Shown here one piece after another: positions 22,554-32,965 of a DNA stretch of 64,000 nt (within the stretch, counting starts at the first letter, position 1; each line of letters begins with the position of its first letter). Below the pieces are notes generated by a model. It did not search any database and had not been told where the DNA came from. It was given only the letters and a program-made list of their open reading frames with translations. The stretch spans positions 65,349,396 through 65,413,395 of the forward strand of contig OY757026.1 in the NCBI GenBank assembly GCA_963580285.1. Reading direction: 5' to 3'. This DNA comes from Lucinisca nassula. Lineage: Eukaryota > Mollusca > Bivalvia > Lucinida > Lucinidae. A program made the position numbers and the translations under genes.

Positions 22554-22684
22554 GTGATATTATTCCGGGTAACGCTACCCTTGTTTTTGAATTGACATGC
22601 GTCCATATTGCGGATGGACCTATTCCACCAAATGTGTTCAAACTTATTGACACGGACAAGGATAAGAAAATAACTAAAGAGGAG
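22554..22684 (+). CDS. FKBP14: FKBP14 exon 3b (alternative)
   Basis: It is a second version of exon 3, 774 bp downstream of 3a. It encodes DIIPGNATLVFELTCVHI, a linker, then NVFKLIDTDKDKKITKEE. It is identical to 3a at 23 of 43 residues with no gap. EF-hand ligands Asp151, Asp153, Asp155, Thr159 and Glu162 are intact, so it is under selection, not decayed. Differences include Ile121 for Thr, Gly124 for Pro, a sequon Asn125-Ala-Thr127 and Cys134. The acceptor is TTCTTTTCAAG|GT and the donor GAG|GTAACT, weaker than that of 3a. Splicing 3a to 3b shifts the frame and meets TGA at 22593. Confidence 0.88.
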
Positions 22685-22814
22685 GTAACTCTTATGGTTT
22701 TGGGGCTGCTACATTTAATTATTGAATAAACGCTTTACCTTTCCAAGTTATCAGAAGTTGCAAAGAATATATTATAGTAGAGAAGGTATTTAGTTTTACA
22801 AAAAATACTTTCCA

Positions 22815-23063
22815 TTTACGAAATACCACCAAAAAAATACACATTTTTGATTCAAAAAAAAAGATATGTTTTTTATTTCTGCTCAAAATATAGATTGTGG
22901 GTACTCGTTAGAACCGCCTCATCGAGGCGGTTCTAACGAGTACCCACACTCCATATTTTAGAGCAGAAATAAGAAAAATAAGGTTTACCCCTGTAATCCC
23001 CAGTTTTACTACATAAAGTGGGATTCAAAGGGGTCAAAATTATATAGGCGTGTTTTCGTGATA
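22815..23063. mobile_element. FB1 MITE in intron 3
   Basis: Palindrome at about 22877-22968; right end ATATAGGCGTGTTTTCGTGA. The left terminus has diverged. Confidence 0.75.
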
Positions 23064-23526
23064 GCTGCAAGATTCTAGGACAGAAAACAAATATATTTGA
23101 AGTACAGTTCAAATTTGTTTGCCTTAAATAACCAACAAAGAAGCAGAACTTTCAAGTTTTCAAATGAAATTTTGGTCTTTCTCGCGCAAACCCCCCTGGT
23201 CTAGTGGTTAAACAAGATAATGCTTGAAGATACTAATCGTATGAACACTGTAAACGAAATAGATTTTGCTAAACAGATAGATAAAAAAGAAAAAAAAAGA
23301 GAGAACTTTTAAAGGGATATATAGATATAATTTCAGACAAGGCAATTTAAATATTTTGCCTCCTTTAAATCGACAGGGATCTCGTCCTTTAAGAGTATCG
23401 CCTTTTTCTTGGTGTTGGGCGTACTTAAGGGTATGGGAACACTTGTCACATTTTTCCGCCATTTTTCAAAGGGACACAACTTTCGGGACTTCCTGTTCGC
23501 TTTTCTATAAGCCATGTCACACTGAA

Positions 23527-23645
23527 AAGGGGGTCTACTCTTAAAGTAAAGAATTTGCTCCTCGGGAGCAAATGCTCTTAAGTCTACTCTTAAAGGAAAG
23601 AATTTGCTCCTCAGGAGCAAATTCTGTTCTTTAAGAGTAGACCCC
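23527..23645. repeat. Hairpin cluster GAATTTGCTCC
   Basis: GGGTCTACTCTTAAAGTAAA and its reverse complement TTTAAGAGTAGACCC bracket two inner GAATTTGCTCCTC/GAGGAGCAAATTC-type palindromes. Confidence 0.75.
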
Positions 23646-23760
23646 TATTGACATGGGAGACAAAAATACTTTTGCAGGAGTTGCCTCCCCTGAAGATGTT
23701 CCCATTCCCCTTAAAAACTATCAGGTAGTCACAAAGTGGACTATATGTATTCCTATTTTG

Positions 23761-24025
23761 CATCACGTGAACAAGTCCGTGAAATGAACACCCCCTTACA
23801 CCCCACTTTATATAGAGAAAACTGGGGTTTACGGGGGTAAACAATATTTTTCTTATTTCTGCTCCAAGACATAGGTTGTGGGTACTCGTTAGAACCGCCT
23901 CAATGAGGCGGTTCTAACGAGTACCCACAACCTATGTTTGAAGTATAAATAATAAAAATATCACAGATTTTCGTCAGAAAAGTAGCCATTTTGGAGATGT
24001 ACCGCACGGGTGTGTTATCGTAATG
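23761..24025. mobile_element. FB1 MITE in intron 3
   Basis: Ends CATCACGTGAACAAGTCCGT and ACGGGTGTGTTATCGTAATG. The centre is a long perfect palindrome around AACCGCCTCAATGAGGCGGT. Confidence 0.88.
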
Positions 24026-24502
24026 GAAAAGCCCCTTTTTGAAAAATGGTTCACATAGGGAAATAGCTTTTCAAATGATCCTACGTCATTTTGATTCTTT
24101 ACAACTTCTGATTTTGAGGGTGGTGTTTTATTGTGCTATCCATTTGTGTCCGTACGTCACCTTACGTATCTCCCAATTGCTATTGTGATTTTAGGCCCTC
24201 ACGTTGGCTTTTCACCGCCATTGGCAGACTTACTTTCCCTCAAATGCATCACGTGAACCTTTAGCACATGGGATTCCCTTTCAGATTCGATCCTTCCCTC
24301 CTTCCCTCTACAGAAGTTGCAGACGACAATGTAGTGGAGTCTGTCTCTCTAGCGACACCCGGGGACTAATCTGCCATGACACATGTCCTAGGGAATCATT
24401 GTCCTTCGTCGTGTGGTCGTGTCACCAGTAACGGTTGGAGACTGATTATTGAGCGCTGACACCTAGTTGGATGAGATGGCTTCGTCGGCTGCACAGTTCT
24501 GA

Positions 24503-25228
24503 CTAAACTCCGTTCAGAAAATCTGAATCATCGATTTTTTCGTTTCTTCCTTTAAATACTCATTTTAGCCCATACATCTCTGTGGGAAGGTTTTAGACCT
24601 GACCCTCCGCCGACTTCTCCAACATGTCATATGCCTCTGCGACAGTCAGGGAAGGCTGAGATTATTTGGAGAAAATTGCAAAACAAAGAAATGAGACCAC
24701 AGACTAAGTCCATTTAACGATGATTGTCAGGTAAAATAATAAATATTCAAATCCATGTGATGCACTTTATAAATAGACATGCAGTTACGACACACCTTAC
24801 ATTCGAATGGCTAGATAGAGGCTCACTAGGAACGGGGAGCCACTAGCGTAATGTGCCGTCAACAGTGGTCAAAAAGAAATATACCGATATTGGATGTGGT
24901 GTCACAGCTAATGATTTTCCATGAAGTGATCGTGCAAATAAAACATATACGCCCTTGTAATTTACAAGAATAGTAGCCACTTCTATATATGGTTTAAAAG
25001 GGTGTGTCGAACCTGTCAGAATGTCAGTCTGTGGAAGAAAATTTAGATTTTGCACTTTTCTCCAAATAATCACAGACTTTCCTGGCTATCGCAGAGGCAT
25101 ACGAATTGCTGGAGAAATCGGCGGAGGGTGAGGTCTAAAACTCTCCCATAGTGATGTATGGGCTAAAATGAGTATTAAACGCGGGAATCGAAAAAATCGA
25201 TGATTCAGATTTTCTGAACGGAGTTTAG
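24503..25228. mobile_element. DNA element with ~190-bp inverted ends
   Basis: CTAAACTCCGTTCAGAAAAT at 24503 has its reverse complement ending at 25228. The similarity continues inward for about 190 bp on each side (GCCCATACATCWCTRTGGG, TTATTTGGAGAAAA), around a ~350-bp unrelated centre. There is no transposase. Confidence 0.8.
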
Positions 25229-25686
25229 TGTTCATGTGGTCGAGGGTTCGAGTCTCATAGGGTCTGGCACCATTCATTGTTTCATTGAGATCGCTGTTAA
25301 AGTATTTTCTATTGTCATCCCCACCCCACCTACTACCACCCCACCACCCCAGCACTTCTGATGTTTTGAGAAGGACAGTTGCCTGTTACTGGCGAAAGAA
25401 TATTATGAACCGTACTGGTAATGTGTCGGTAGGTAAAATAACCGACACGATAATATTGTTTTCTGGGCCGTGAACAAAACCATACGTATAATATATTGCA
25501 TAGTCATAGGAGACAGTTTATATTTTTCAACAATTCGATTTGCACGCTACTTCATTTACAGTGTATTTTAACAATTACCATATGTTGTTTTTCAAACGAT
25601 TGGATAAAGTTTAAGTCATTTTATTACTTTCTTGCACCTGTAAGTATATATTATATTATTGCACCTTTTCTACATGGTACTTGTGT

Positions 25687-25931
25687 TTAACTCATAAAAA
25701 TGCCATTCACGACAACTGTCGCCTGTTTTGTCGTCTGCCGGTTACTTTAAAAGTCATTTTGCATACAGTGTGGACCCGGATCAGACTGCTCCTGTAGGAG
25801 CAGTCTGATCTGGGACCACTCTGTTTGCCTGTATGCAAAAATATTTTAAAAAGTTTGCAAAAAGAATCAGCAGATGACATAAGCAGACGACATTTTCAGC
25901 TGTATTTTTTCTCGGCGACTTAAGGGTTTAA
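25687..25931. mobile_element. FB3 palindromic MITE
   Basis: It opens TTAACTCATAAAAATGCC and closes GGCGACTTAAGGGTTTAA. The hairpin GGATCAGACTGCTCCTG / CAGGAGCAGTCTGATC-type core lies in the middle. Related copies are at 62154-62385, about 61763-61990 and 32142-32215. Confidence 0.75.
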
Positions 25932-26014
25932 TGTTTACTGGGGTAAAGAATATTTAATTTTATTTTTTATTTCATTTGTATTGATCCACAAAAAAAAAAG
26001 ATTTGATTGATTGA

Positions 26015-26303
26015 TTGATTTGAGGTTTAACGTCCCCGTAAACACTGTAAAGGTCATTTTGGAGACGTTGCTTCCAATTTTGTGCGACTTTTACCCGACA
26101 TTGAGATGAAATGACATCTCAAGCCCTGTCGCCCAATGAAACCAATAGGGTTTATAAGCATGGAGCTCCGCCTTGCACCGCGGTTCCTGGACAGGCTTAG
26201 ATCCTCTAATCGGTTTACCAGTACTAGTGTGCGGGCCGGATTCAGCTCTGCGTGGAAGCATCATGCAGCCCATATATTTCTTCAAGCCCCTATGGGCGGG
26301 GCC
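26015..26303 (-). mobile_element. SINE-C copy, CTAGTACTGG subfamily
   Basis: Near full length on the minus strand; its tail side has become (GATT)n. Confidence 0.85.
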
Positions 26304-26436
26304 ACCATAAAAAAGAAATATATAAAAACATTAGTACAAATAAATGTAATCGAGAAGAAGGTCATGAGACTTTTATAGAATCTGCACTACATAACGATTA
26401 TTTATTTAAGAAATAAGTTTTATTTTTCTGCTGTTC

Positions 26437-26717
26437 CATTTCGAACACACGCTTATACAAATACATTTTCAATTTTACCGCCAAAAAAACAAAGATTTTA
26501 AGATGAAAAATTGTGATAATTTTCTTATTTCTGCTCAAAATATAGATTGTGGGCACACGTTAGAACCGCCTCATCGAGGCGGTTCTAACGAGTACACACA
26601 ATCTAGGATTTTAGAGCAGAAATAAGAAAAATAAGGTTTACCCCTTTTAACCCCAGTTTTACCATATAAAACTGGGGTTCAAGGGGGTCAGAATTATATA
26701 GGCGTGATTTCGTGATG
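26437..26717. mobile_element. FB1 MITE in intron 3
   Basis: Ends CATTTCGAACACACGCTTAT and ATAGGCGTGATTTCGTGATG; palindrome around AACCGCCTCATCGAGGCGGT. Confidence 0.85.
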
Positions 26718-27075
26718 ATGAAAGTATGTACGCAGTCGGTCGCGTGTAAAGTGAAGGGGTTCATGTAAACTTTGCTAACGACCCGCTGTGGTTCATACTT
26801 TCATGAAAAGCAGAAAAAAATATAAGTTTATTTTTTATATTTACATTCTTTGCGAAATTAAATGCTTATAGGGCAAACTTTTAAAGCGGAAAAACTTTTA
26901 CACGCTGTTTTTCTACAAAGAGCGGAACAGCATTGACGTCACATACGCCAGTAGAGAGTCATGGTTTAGACTGACGTCACTTGACATCACTGAAAATCAT
27001 GCGACTCGGTGCACTCATGGAAGTATTAACTACGTTGTTTTCTACAGGTTTACGTTAGACTTTACACTGAAAATG
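26718..27075. repeat. Dispersed repeat shared with 61080-61400
   Basis: TTCATGTAAACTTTGCTAAC, GCTTATAGGGCAAACTTTTA and TTTACACTGAAAATGTAAAT recur in the same order at 61080-61400. No coding sense is visible. Confidence 0.65.
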
Positions 27076-27602
27076 TAAATATTTAACAATTAATTTTATA
27101 AAATTAATAGCATTTTCTTTTTCTCCTGGAAAATTATCTACATATATTGCAATCAAACTTCGATAACTGGTTGGTTACATCAAAGTATCAGAAAATATTT
27201 ATTTACCTGAAGAAACTTAGAGGATTTTATCACTACGCGAGTTCATATGGACTTTATGAAACGAGAAGTTTCATATATACGAAATGGCGACGAGGGTGAG
27301 AGTCTGGTAATCATAAAGCGCTTTTAAATCGAATTTTCATTGTCGAAGAATTTCAGAAGGAAAATAGGGTTGTCACGGACATCGTCTTGACGTTTCGCGC
27401 CACTAACTTTTATTACACGTGTGGTCATAGCATTATATGACTTGACGTTCTCCACCAATTTACAGCGACGTTATATGATTAATAGAGAATACCATGTTCG
27501 TGTCTTTTGATATTAAGTTTATCAGGCAAGGCTTCGAGAACGCTTTTACTACGGAATCTCGAGGCATGCCGAGCGATTCTACATGCGTTCTCGAAGCCGA
27601 GT

Positions 27603-27840
27603 TTATACCTTGTAAACTCTTTAAATTGGCAATTTACGATCACTTACAGATTGTCCTTAGTGCGTCCCAACATTCCGGTGCGGCGATAATCGATCAGTAT
27701 ATTTACTATCATCTGACTGTCAGTTTATAACTTGTAAAATCTTTAGATTGGCAATTTACGATCACTTACCGATTGTCCTTAGTGCGTCCCAACATTCCGG
27801 TGCGGCGATAATCGATCAGTATATTTACTATCATCTGACC
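27603..27840. repeat. 120-bp tandem duplication
   Basis: Two copies with the shared block TTGTCCTTAGTGCGTCCCAA and CGGCGATAATCGATCAGTAT differ at only a few bases. Confidence 0.85.
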
Positions 27841-28049
27841 GTTATTTTCTTTTGATAATTTGTAAAGAATTTTTTCCGATTTTTCTAGTAATAATAACAT
27901 TTTGGCCATTTTTTCCGGTTGTCCGGTTCATTCAAAAAGGTTCATTCAATGTCCCGTTGACGTGATAAAGCTCACTTGTCCTGAGATAGCATATCTTTAT
28001 CAGGTCAATGTGTTACAATGCACTATATATAGGGAGTAACTGATAAATA

Positions 28050-28330
28050 GAGCGTCTTACACGAGTGGTCATTTGATATGAAATTTATGAAACGAGCCTT
28101 GGGCGGGTTTCATAAATTTTATATGAAATGACCACGAATGTAAGATTCTGTTTATCATATGACCACTTTAAACTGGATTTCATCGCCTTTGAATTTGAGT
28201 TTTTCCACAAAAAATACTTGGTTGACATGGACGTCGTCATGACGTTACTTAATCCCGCCAAAGTTTCATTGCTCTCCTTCGGCGAGTTTCATAAATTTCA
28301 TATGAAATGACCACGAGTGTAAGATCCTTT
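28050..28330. repeat. Hairpin pair TTTCATATGAAATGACCACG
   Basis: GTGGTCATTTGATATGAAAT and its reverse complement form one hairpin at about 28062-28137. A third arm follows at about 28283-28320. A related hairpin is at 36105-36190. Confidence 0.7.
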
Positions 28331-28542
28331 TTGTATCAGATATTTAGATGAAACCTCATAAAAATGTAAAGCGTCATAACAGGCGGTTCAGATTGAAACA
28401 ATAAAGATGAAACCTTGAATATTTTTTATCAAAACTGATCCATGTACATGCATTAATAATGATGCAAGGACTAATATAGCGTCCCTTTGACTACATTATT
28501 TTGACACACATCACATGTTTGATGTATGTGCAGTTGCTATGG

Positions 28543-28845
28543 CCCCCGCCCATCGCGGCTTGAAGAAATAGATGGGCTGCATGATGCTTCCACGCAGAGC
28601 TGAAACCGATCCGCACACGAGTAGTGGTAAACCACTTGGAGGATCTAAGCCTGCCCAGGCAAAGCGGTGCGAGTGCGAGACCATCCATGCTTATAAACCC
28701 TATTGGTTTCATTGGGCGACAGGGCTTGAGATGTCATTTCATCTCAATGTCGGGTAAAAGTCCCACAAAATTGGAAGCAACGTCTCCAAAATGACCTTTG
28801 AAGAGTGTTGACGGGGACTTTAAACCTCAAAACAAACAAACAAAA
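28543..28845 (+). mobile_element. SINE-C copy in intron 3
   Basis: Full-length, GAGTAGTGG variant of the main subfamily. Confidence 0.85.
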
Positions 28846-28987
28846 TGTGTAGTGGCGGGGCATCATGCAGTGCTTGCAGCGCCTTTATTTTGCACGCCTA
28901 TTGCTGATGAAATATGGTGAGTAGGTTAAATATCGTTAAATCAGTCAGCAAATCAGACTAGGTTAATCAGTCTTTACAACTAAAAAG

Positions 28988-29265
28988 GGCCCATAGGGGC
29001 TTGAAGAAATATATGGGCTGCAGGATGCTTCCACGCAGAGCTGAATCCGGCCCGCACACTAGTACTGGTAAACCGCTTAGAGGATCTAAGCCTGTCCGGG
29101 AACCGCGGTGCGAGGCGGACCGTCCATGCTAATAAACCCTATTGGTTTCATTGGGCGACAGGGCTTGAGATGTAATTTCATCTCAATGTCGGGTAAAAGT
29201 CCCACAAAATTGGAAGCAACGTTTCCAAAATGACCTTTACATTGTTGGCGGGGACGTTAAACCTC
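28988..29265 (+). mobile_element. SINE-C copy, CTAGTACTGG subfamily
   Basis: Near full length. The tail reads GGCGGGGACGTTAAACCTC and passes straight into the foldback duplication at 29268. Confidence 0.85.
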
Positions 29266-29267
29266 AA

Positions 29268-30227
29268 TTCTAACACAGCGCGCCTATATAGCCAATGGAA
29301 AGGAACTGTGAATTATTATGCAACAAATCACACCTCAGAAGAGCGTGATAGGTGACGTCATTAAAAACTCCAAATTTATTACGTCACTAGTCGATTTCCT
29401 TGACGTTAGACGGTGTAACGTCATTTTCTCGCATCGAAAACGTTTGAAAATGATATAAATGCATGTGTTCCAGTCGACAATTTTAGCGGGATTTCTTCTT
29501 ACAATGGCGAAAAGTTGTGAGATTTTGAAGGAAACAACAACATTATTGCCGATTTTCAGCCTGTTAGAATCGAAATAGATCAGCTCTAGCCAGTGATTTG
29601 TTGGGTAATAAATCACAGTTTGTCGGTCAGTTGTAAGTAGACAAATCACGCGCGCTACGCGCTTGTGATTTGTCTACTTTACAACTGACCTCCAAACTGT
29701 GATTTATTACACAACAAATCACAGCTAGAGCTGATCTATTTCTTAATTCTAACACAGCGCGCCTATATAGTCAATGGAAAATAACTGTGTTTTATTCTGC
29801 AACAAATCACAGCTCGGAAGAGCGTGACGACTGACGTCATTAAAAACTGCAAATTTATGACGTCACTAGTCGATTTCCTTGACGTTAGACGGTGTAACGT
29901 CATATTCCCGCATCGAAAACGTTAGAAAAGGATATAAATACTTGCGTTTCAGTCGATAATTTTAGCGGGATTTCTTTTAACAATGGCGAAAAAGTTGTGA
30001 GAATTTGAAGGAAACAACAGCCTTATTGCCGAGTTTCAGCGTGTTAGAATCGAAATAGATCAGCTCTAGCCAGTGATTTGTTGGGTAATAAATCACAGTT
30101 TGTCGGTCAGTTGTAAGTAGACAAATCACGCGCGCTACGAGCTCGTGATTTGTCTGCTTTACAACTGACCTCCAAACTGTGATTTATTACACAACAAATC
30201 AAAGCTAGATCTGATCTATTTCTTAAA
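29268..30227. repeat. Tandem ~480-bp foldback unit, two copies
   Basis: Units at 29268-29752 and 29753-30227 start ATTCTAACACAGCGCGCC. Each ends in an imperfect palindrome of about 165 bp (AAATAGATCAGCTCTAGC ... GCTAGAGCTGATCTATTT). A non-palindromic part holds GACGTCA and GACGTTAGACGGTGTAACGT. The copies differ by scattered substitutions. Confidence 0.85.
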
Positions 30228-30341
30228 TCAAACAAACATTTCATCTACATATGACTTTTTCCGTGTATGCCACCTTGTCTCGTATTTTGATTTTTTGTCG
30301 AGCCTAATTTTAGCATAATGCGCTGTTGGAAAGCAGTTTTC

Positions 30342-31012
30342 TACGGAACCCGGGAAGGGACATGATTTTTTTTTTATTTTATAAGTTGTTCGCACAAGAT
30401 AATATCTTGTGCGGACAAGATATTATCTTGTGCGGACAAGATATTATCTTGTGCGGACAAGATATTATCTTGTGCGGACAACATATTATCTTGTCCGCAC
30501 AAGATAATATCTTGTCCGCACAACATAATATCTTGTCCGCACAAGATAATATCTTGTGCGGACAACATATTATCTTGTGCAGACAAGATATTATCTTGTC
30601 TGCACAAGATATTAAGTTATGCGAACAAGATATTATCGTGTCCGCATAAGATAATATCTTGTCTGCACAACATAGATCTTATGCGCACAAGATATTATCT
30701 TGTCCGCACAAGATATGATCTTGTCTGCACAAGATAATATCTTGTCCGCACAACTTCCCAAGATCTATGTTGTGCAAACAAGATAATATGTTGTGCGGAC
30801 AAGATATTATCTTGTGCGGACAAGATATTATCTTGTGCGGACAAGATATTATGTTGTTCGCACAAGATAATATCTTGTGCGAACAAGATAATATCTTGTG
30901 CGAACAAGATAATATCTTGTCCGCACAAGATAATATGTTGTCCGAACAAGATAATATCTTGTCCGCACTCCATAATACAAATAAAAAATCATGTCCCTTC
31001 TCGGGTTCCGTA
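30342..31012. mobile_element. Inverted-repeat element with hairpin minisatellite core
   Basis: The ends CTACGGAACCCGGGAAGGGA + CATGATTTTTT (from 30342) and the reverse complement ending at 31012 are near-identical ~32-bp inverted repeats. Between them, about 27 units of 21 bp fill 30391-30970. Each unit holds the 17-nt palindrome ACAAGATATTATCTTGT joined by CGG/CCG spacers. Near the middle the units are replaced by CATAGATCTTATG and CAAGATCTATGTTG, which mirror each other. Six-frame ORFs such as ILCGQD repeats on both strands are a by-product. Confidence 0.85.
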
Positions 31013-31193
31013 GTTTTCCGTCCATTTATTCTTTCATTCGTGAATTCGTTCGTGCGTTCGGCCATCGACTTTTGCAACAACCCTAGCATTCACCTTAATG
31101 CCTTGTTCCATTTCTCAATAACTGTCTCAGCTTCATTCATGACAGTCAGTACAAACTCGCATCTTTGGACGGTGACTTTATTTAAAGCATCTA

Positions 31194-31541
31194 CAGTCGA
31201 ACTTCAATGGCTCGAACACCTTTGGGACCTCGAAAATCTGTTCGAGACATGGGTAGTTTGAGCCACAGAGGCTTAGTGCCAGGAGGCATACCGAGGTACT
31301 TTGTGACATATTTTCGGTGTCCTGTAATGAAAATGTATGCTGTGTGTACTAAATTAGAATCGCCTCATCGAGGCGATTCTAATGAGTACATACAGCATAC
31401 ATTTGCAAGATAAAAGACGAAAGTCTCCTAAATTATCTCGCACCATTTCTTATGTAGAGGGCTCCCCTAGGGGCTAAAGAATGGGTTCGACTCAGTCATG
31501 GTAAACGAGCCATCGGTGTTCGAGCCATCGAAGTTCTACTG
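31194..31541. mobile_element. Tc1/mariner-type MITE
   Basis: CAGTCGAACTTCAATGGCTC and its reverse complement (ending GAAGTTCTACTG) are terminal repeats, with TA on each side. An inner palindrome ATTAGAATCGCCTC / GAGGCGATTCTAAT lies near 31349-31390. A second copy is at 40678-41285. Confidence 0.82.
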
Positions 31542-31689
31542 TATATACTTTGTCAAATATTGTGCAAACTTCAGTAGCGCATACTGATCTGTCAATGCCC
31601 ATTTCTCAATAAACAATTTGAGCTACACCAGTGGGTCATGACACAAACCTTCGTCTAGGGAAGACTACTTTAATCCATTTATTTACTGA

Positions 31690-31743
31690 CCTAAAATCGT
31701 GTTGACTGGGCCGTTAAACTCCAATTCAAACAAACAAACAAAA
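31690..31743 (+). mobile_element. SINE-B tail fragment
   Basis: GTTGACTGGGCCGTTAAACT plus (CAAA)n. Confidence 0.6.
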
Positions 31744-32141
31744 CCAATATATGATAATCGAAGCTTCCATCTAGTAAGTTTGAAGTGGCCCATTTCCAAT
31801 AATAGGGGTGTCAGATTTGTTAATTTTACAAAAATGAATGTGCTTTAAGCAAACATCAAAAAACGCCGCGAAAATCTACATCTGAAAATGTCGTCTACTT
31901 ATGTCACGGCTGGTAAACTCGTAAGGGGTAAACGCCGGTTATGCACTCAAAATCCTTACGGGAACTCCCGGTTATGACTTCCGAGGCCACAAACATGTCA
32001 ACAAACATGTGAGTGTTCCCGATACATGATTTGTAGTCATTTTGTAAACATATTTTGAGAAATCGGGCAACGCTATTCTCAACAACTTTCATTTCGTCTG
32101 CTGAATTTCTTGCAAACTTAAGAACTTAAGAATATTTTGCA

Positions 32142-32215
32142 TACATGCAAACCGTGTGAACCCAGATCAGACTGCTCCTGGAGGAGTAGTCTGATCTGGG
32201 CCCACACTGTTTGCA
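32142..32215. repeat. FB3-type hairpin core
   Basis: The hairpin CAGATCAGACTGCTCC / GGAGTAGTCTGATCTGGG lies in a broken FB3 copy. Other FB3 pieces (TCTGAAAATGTCGTCTACTT at 31881 and TTTCGTCTGCTGAATTTC at 32093) are separated from it by unrelated sequence. Confidence 0.65.
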
Positions 32216-32459
32216 AAAATGAGTTTTAAAGTAACCCCAATACCCACCATCAACCCCTTTATATACCAAAACAAATCTAACCTCAATCAATAGGGATTGA
32301 AAATATAAAGCTGAAACGACCCACCAAATCAAGGCGAAACGAGCGGACCAAATGTTACAGCTGAATTCACACAGTTTACCTCTTTCTTAATAGAACATTC
32401 CAAGGCAGGTGCAAACGATAGCTCCGCCTAGTCAATTTTATCTGCGACTACAATACCAA

Positions 32460-32738
32460 CACCGCCCCCGCCCATCGGGGCTTGAAGAAATGGATGGGCT
32501 GCATGATGTTTCCACGCAGAGCTGAAACCGACCCGCACACAAGTACTGTTAAACCGCTTAGAGGATCTAAGCCTGCCCAAACAAAGCGGTGCGAGTCGGA
32601 CCGTCCATGCTGGTTTCGTTGGTCGGCAGGGCTTGAGATGTCATTGCATCTCAAAGTTGGAAACAGCGTCTCCAAAATGACCTTAACAGTGTTGACGGGG
32701 ACGTTAAACCTCAAATCAAACAAACAAACAAACAAACA
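32460..32738 (+). mobile_element. SINE-C copy just upstream of the last exon
   Basis: The copy has an internal deletion and a (CAAA)n tail. It ends 59 nt before the exon 4 acceptor, close to where the branch point should be. Confidence 0.85.
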
Positions 32739-32797
32739 GTACCCACAATTTACAGATATGCCATTGTAATCGTAATGTTCTGTTAATTATTTTTCAG

Positions 32798-32965
32798 ATT
32801 TCAGCCTATTTAGTCAAACAGTCAGAGGAGCATGGACAGAAAATGGACAAAGACTCCAAGGAACATCTCGAGATAATTGAAAATATATTTGCTCATGAAG
32901 ATAAAGATAAAGATGGGGTTATCTCCCATGATGAATTCAGTGGTCCCAAACATGACGAATTATAA
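32798..32965 (+). CDS. FKBP14: FKBP14 exon 4: second EF-hand and HDEL
   Basis: Residues 163-217 and the stop TAA. It begins ISAYLVKQSEEHG, the outgoing helix of EF-hand 1. The second EF-hand loop DKDKDGVISHDE (197-208) is canonical, with Asp at 1, 3 and 5, Gly at 6, Ser at 9 and Glu at 12. The protein ends GPKHDEL, the KDEL-receptor retrieval signal found in this family. The acceptor is TTTTTCAG|ATT, entry phase 0, which fits either version of exon 3. Confidence 0.93.
   Translation: MSAYLVKQSEEHGQKMDKDSKEHLEIIENIFAHEDKDKDGVISHDEFSGPKHDEL

Larger units (their letters stand above)
13661..32965 (+). other. FKBP14: FKBP14-type gene, whole span (217-residue product)
   Basis: Coding exons at 13661-13869, 19680-19825, 21649-21779 or 22554-22684, and 32798-32965 join to 654 nt with all introns GT-AG. 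The product is an ER-lumenal peptidyl-prolyl cis-trans isomerase. It has a signal peptide (about residues 1-26), an FKBP domain (about 32-137), EF-hand loops at 151-162 and 197-208, and the retrieval signal HDEL at 214-217. Human FKBP14 is 211 residues with the same layout and assists procollagen folding. Cys43 and Cys98 match the human disulfide pair. The active-site positions Tyr57, Phe67, Asp68, Phe77, Val86, Ile87, Trp90, Tyr113, Ile122 and Phe130 are all kept. Asp68 corresponds to FKBP12 Asp37, which as I recall human FKBP14 lacks. FKBP7 is a sister family; HDEL and the EF-hands fit both, and FKBP14 fits better overall. Confidence 0.9.

Noticed and set aside
21649..22684. Exon 3b as a decayed copy of exon 3a, or both used in one mRNA
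   Set aside because: All EF-hand ligands, both splice sites and the exact length are kept after large divergence, which decay would not do. Joint use gives a frameshift and stop at 22593.
30391..30970. CRISPR-like array of short palindromic repeats
   Set aside because: There are no unique spacers; units are contiguous 21-mers, and the genome is eukaryotic.
30326..31261. Overlapping ORFs with repeated ILCGQD/ILSAQD on both strands
   Set aside because: The palindromic 21-bp units read alike on both strands (21 = 7 codons). There is no start context, no domain, and the frame persists only because of the repeat.
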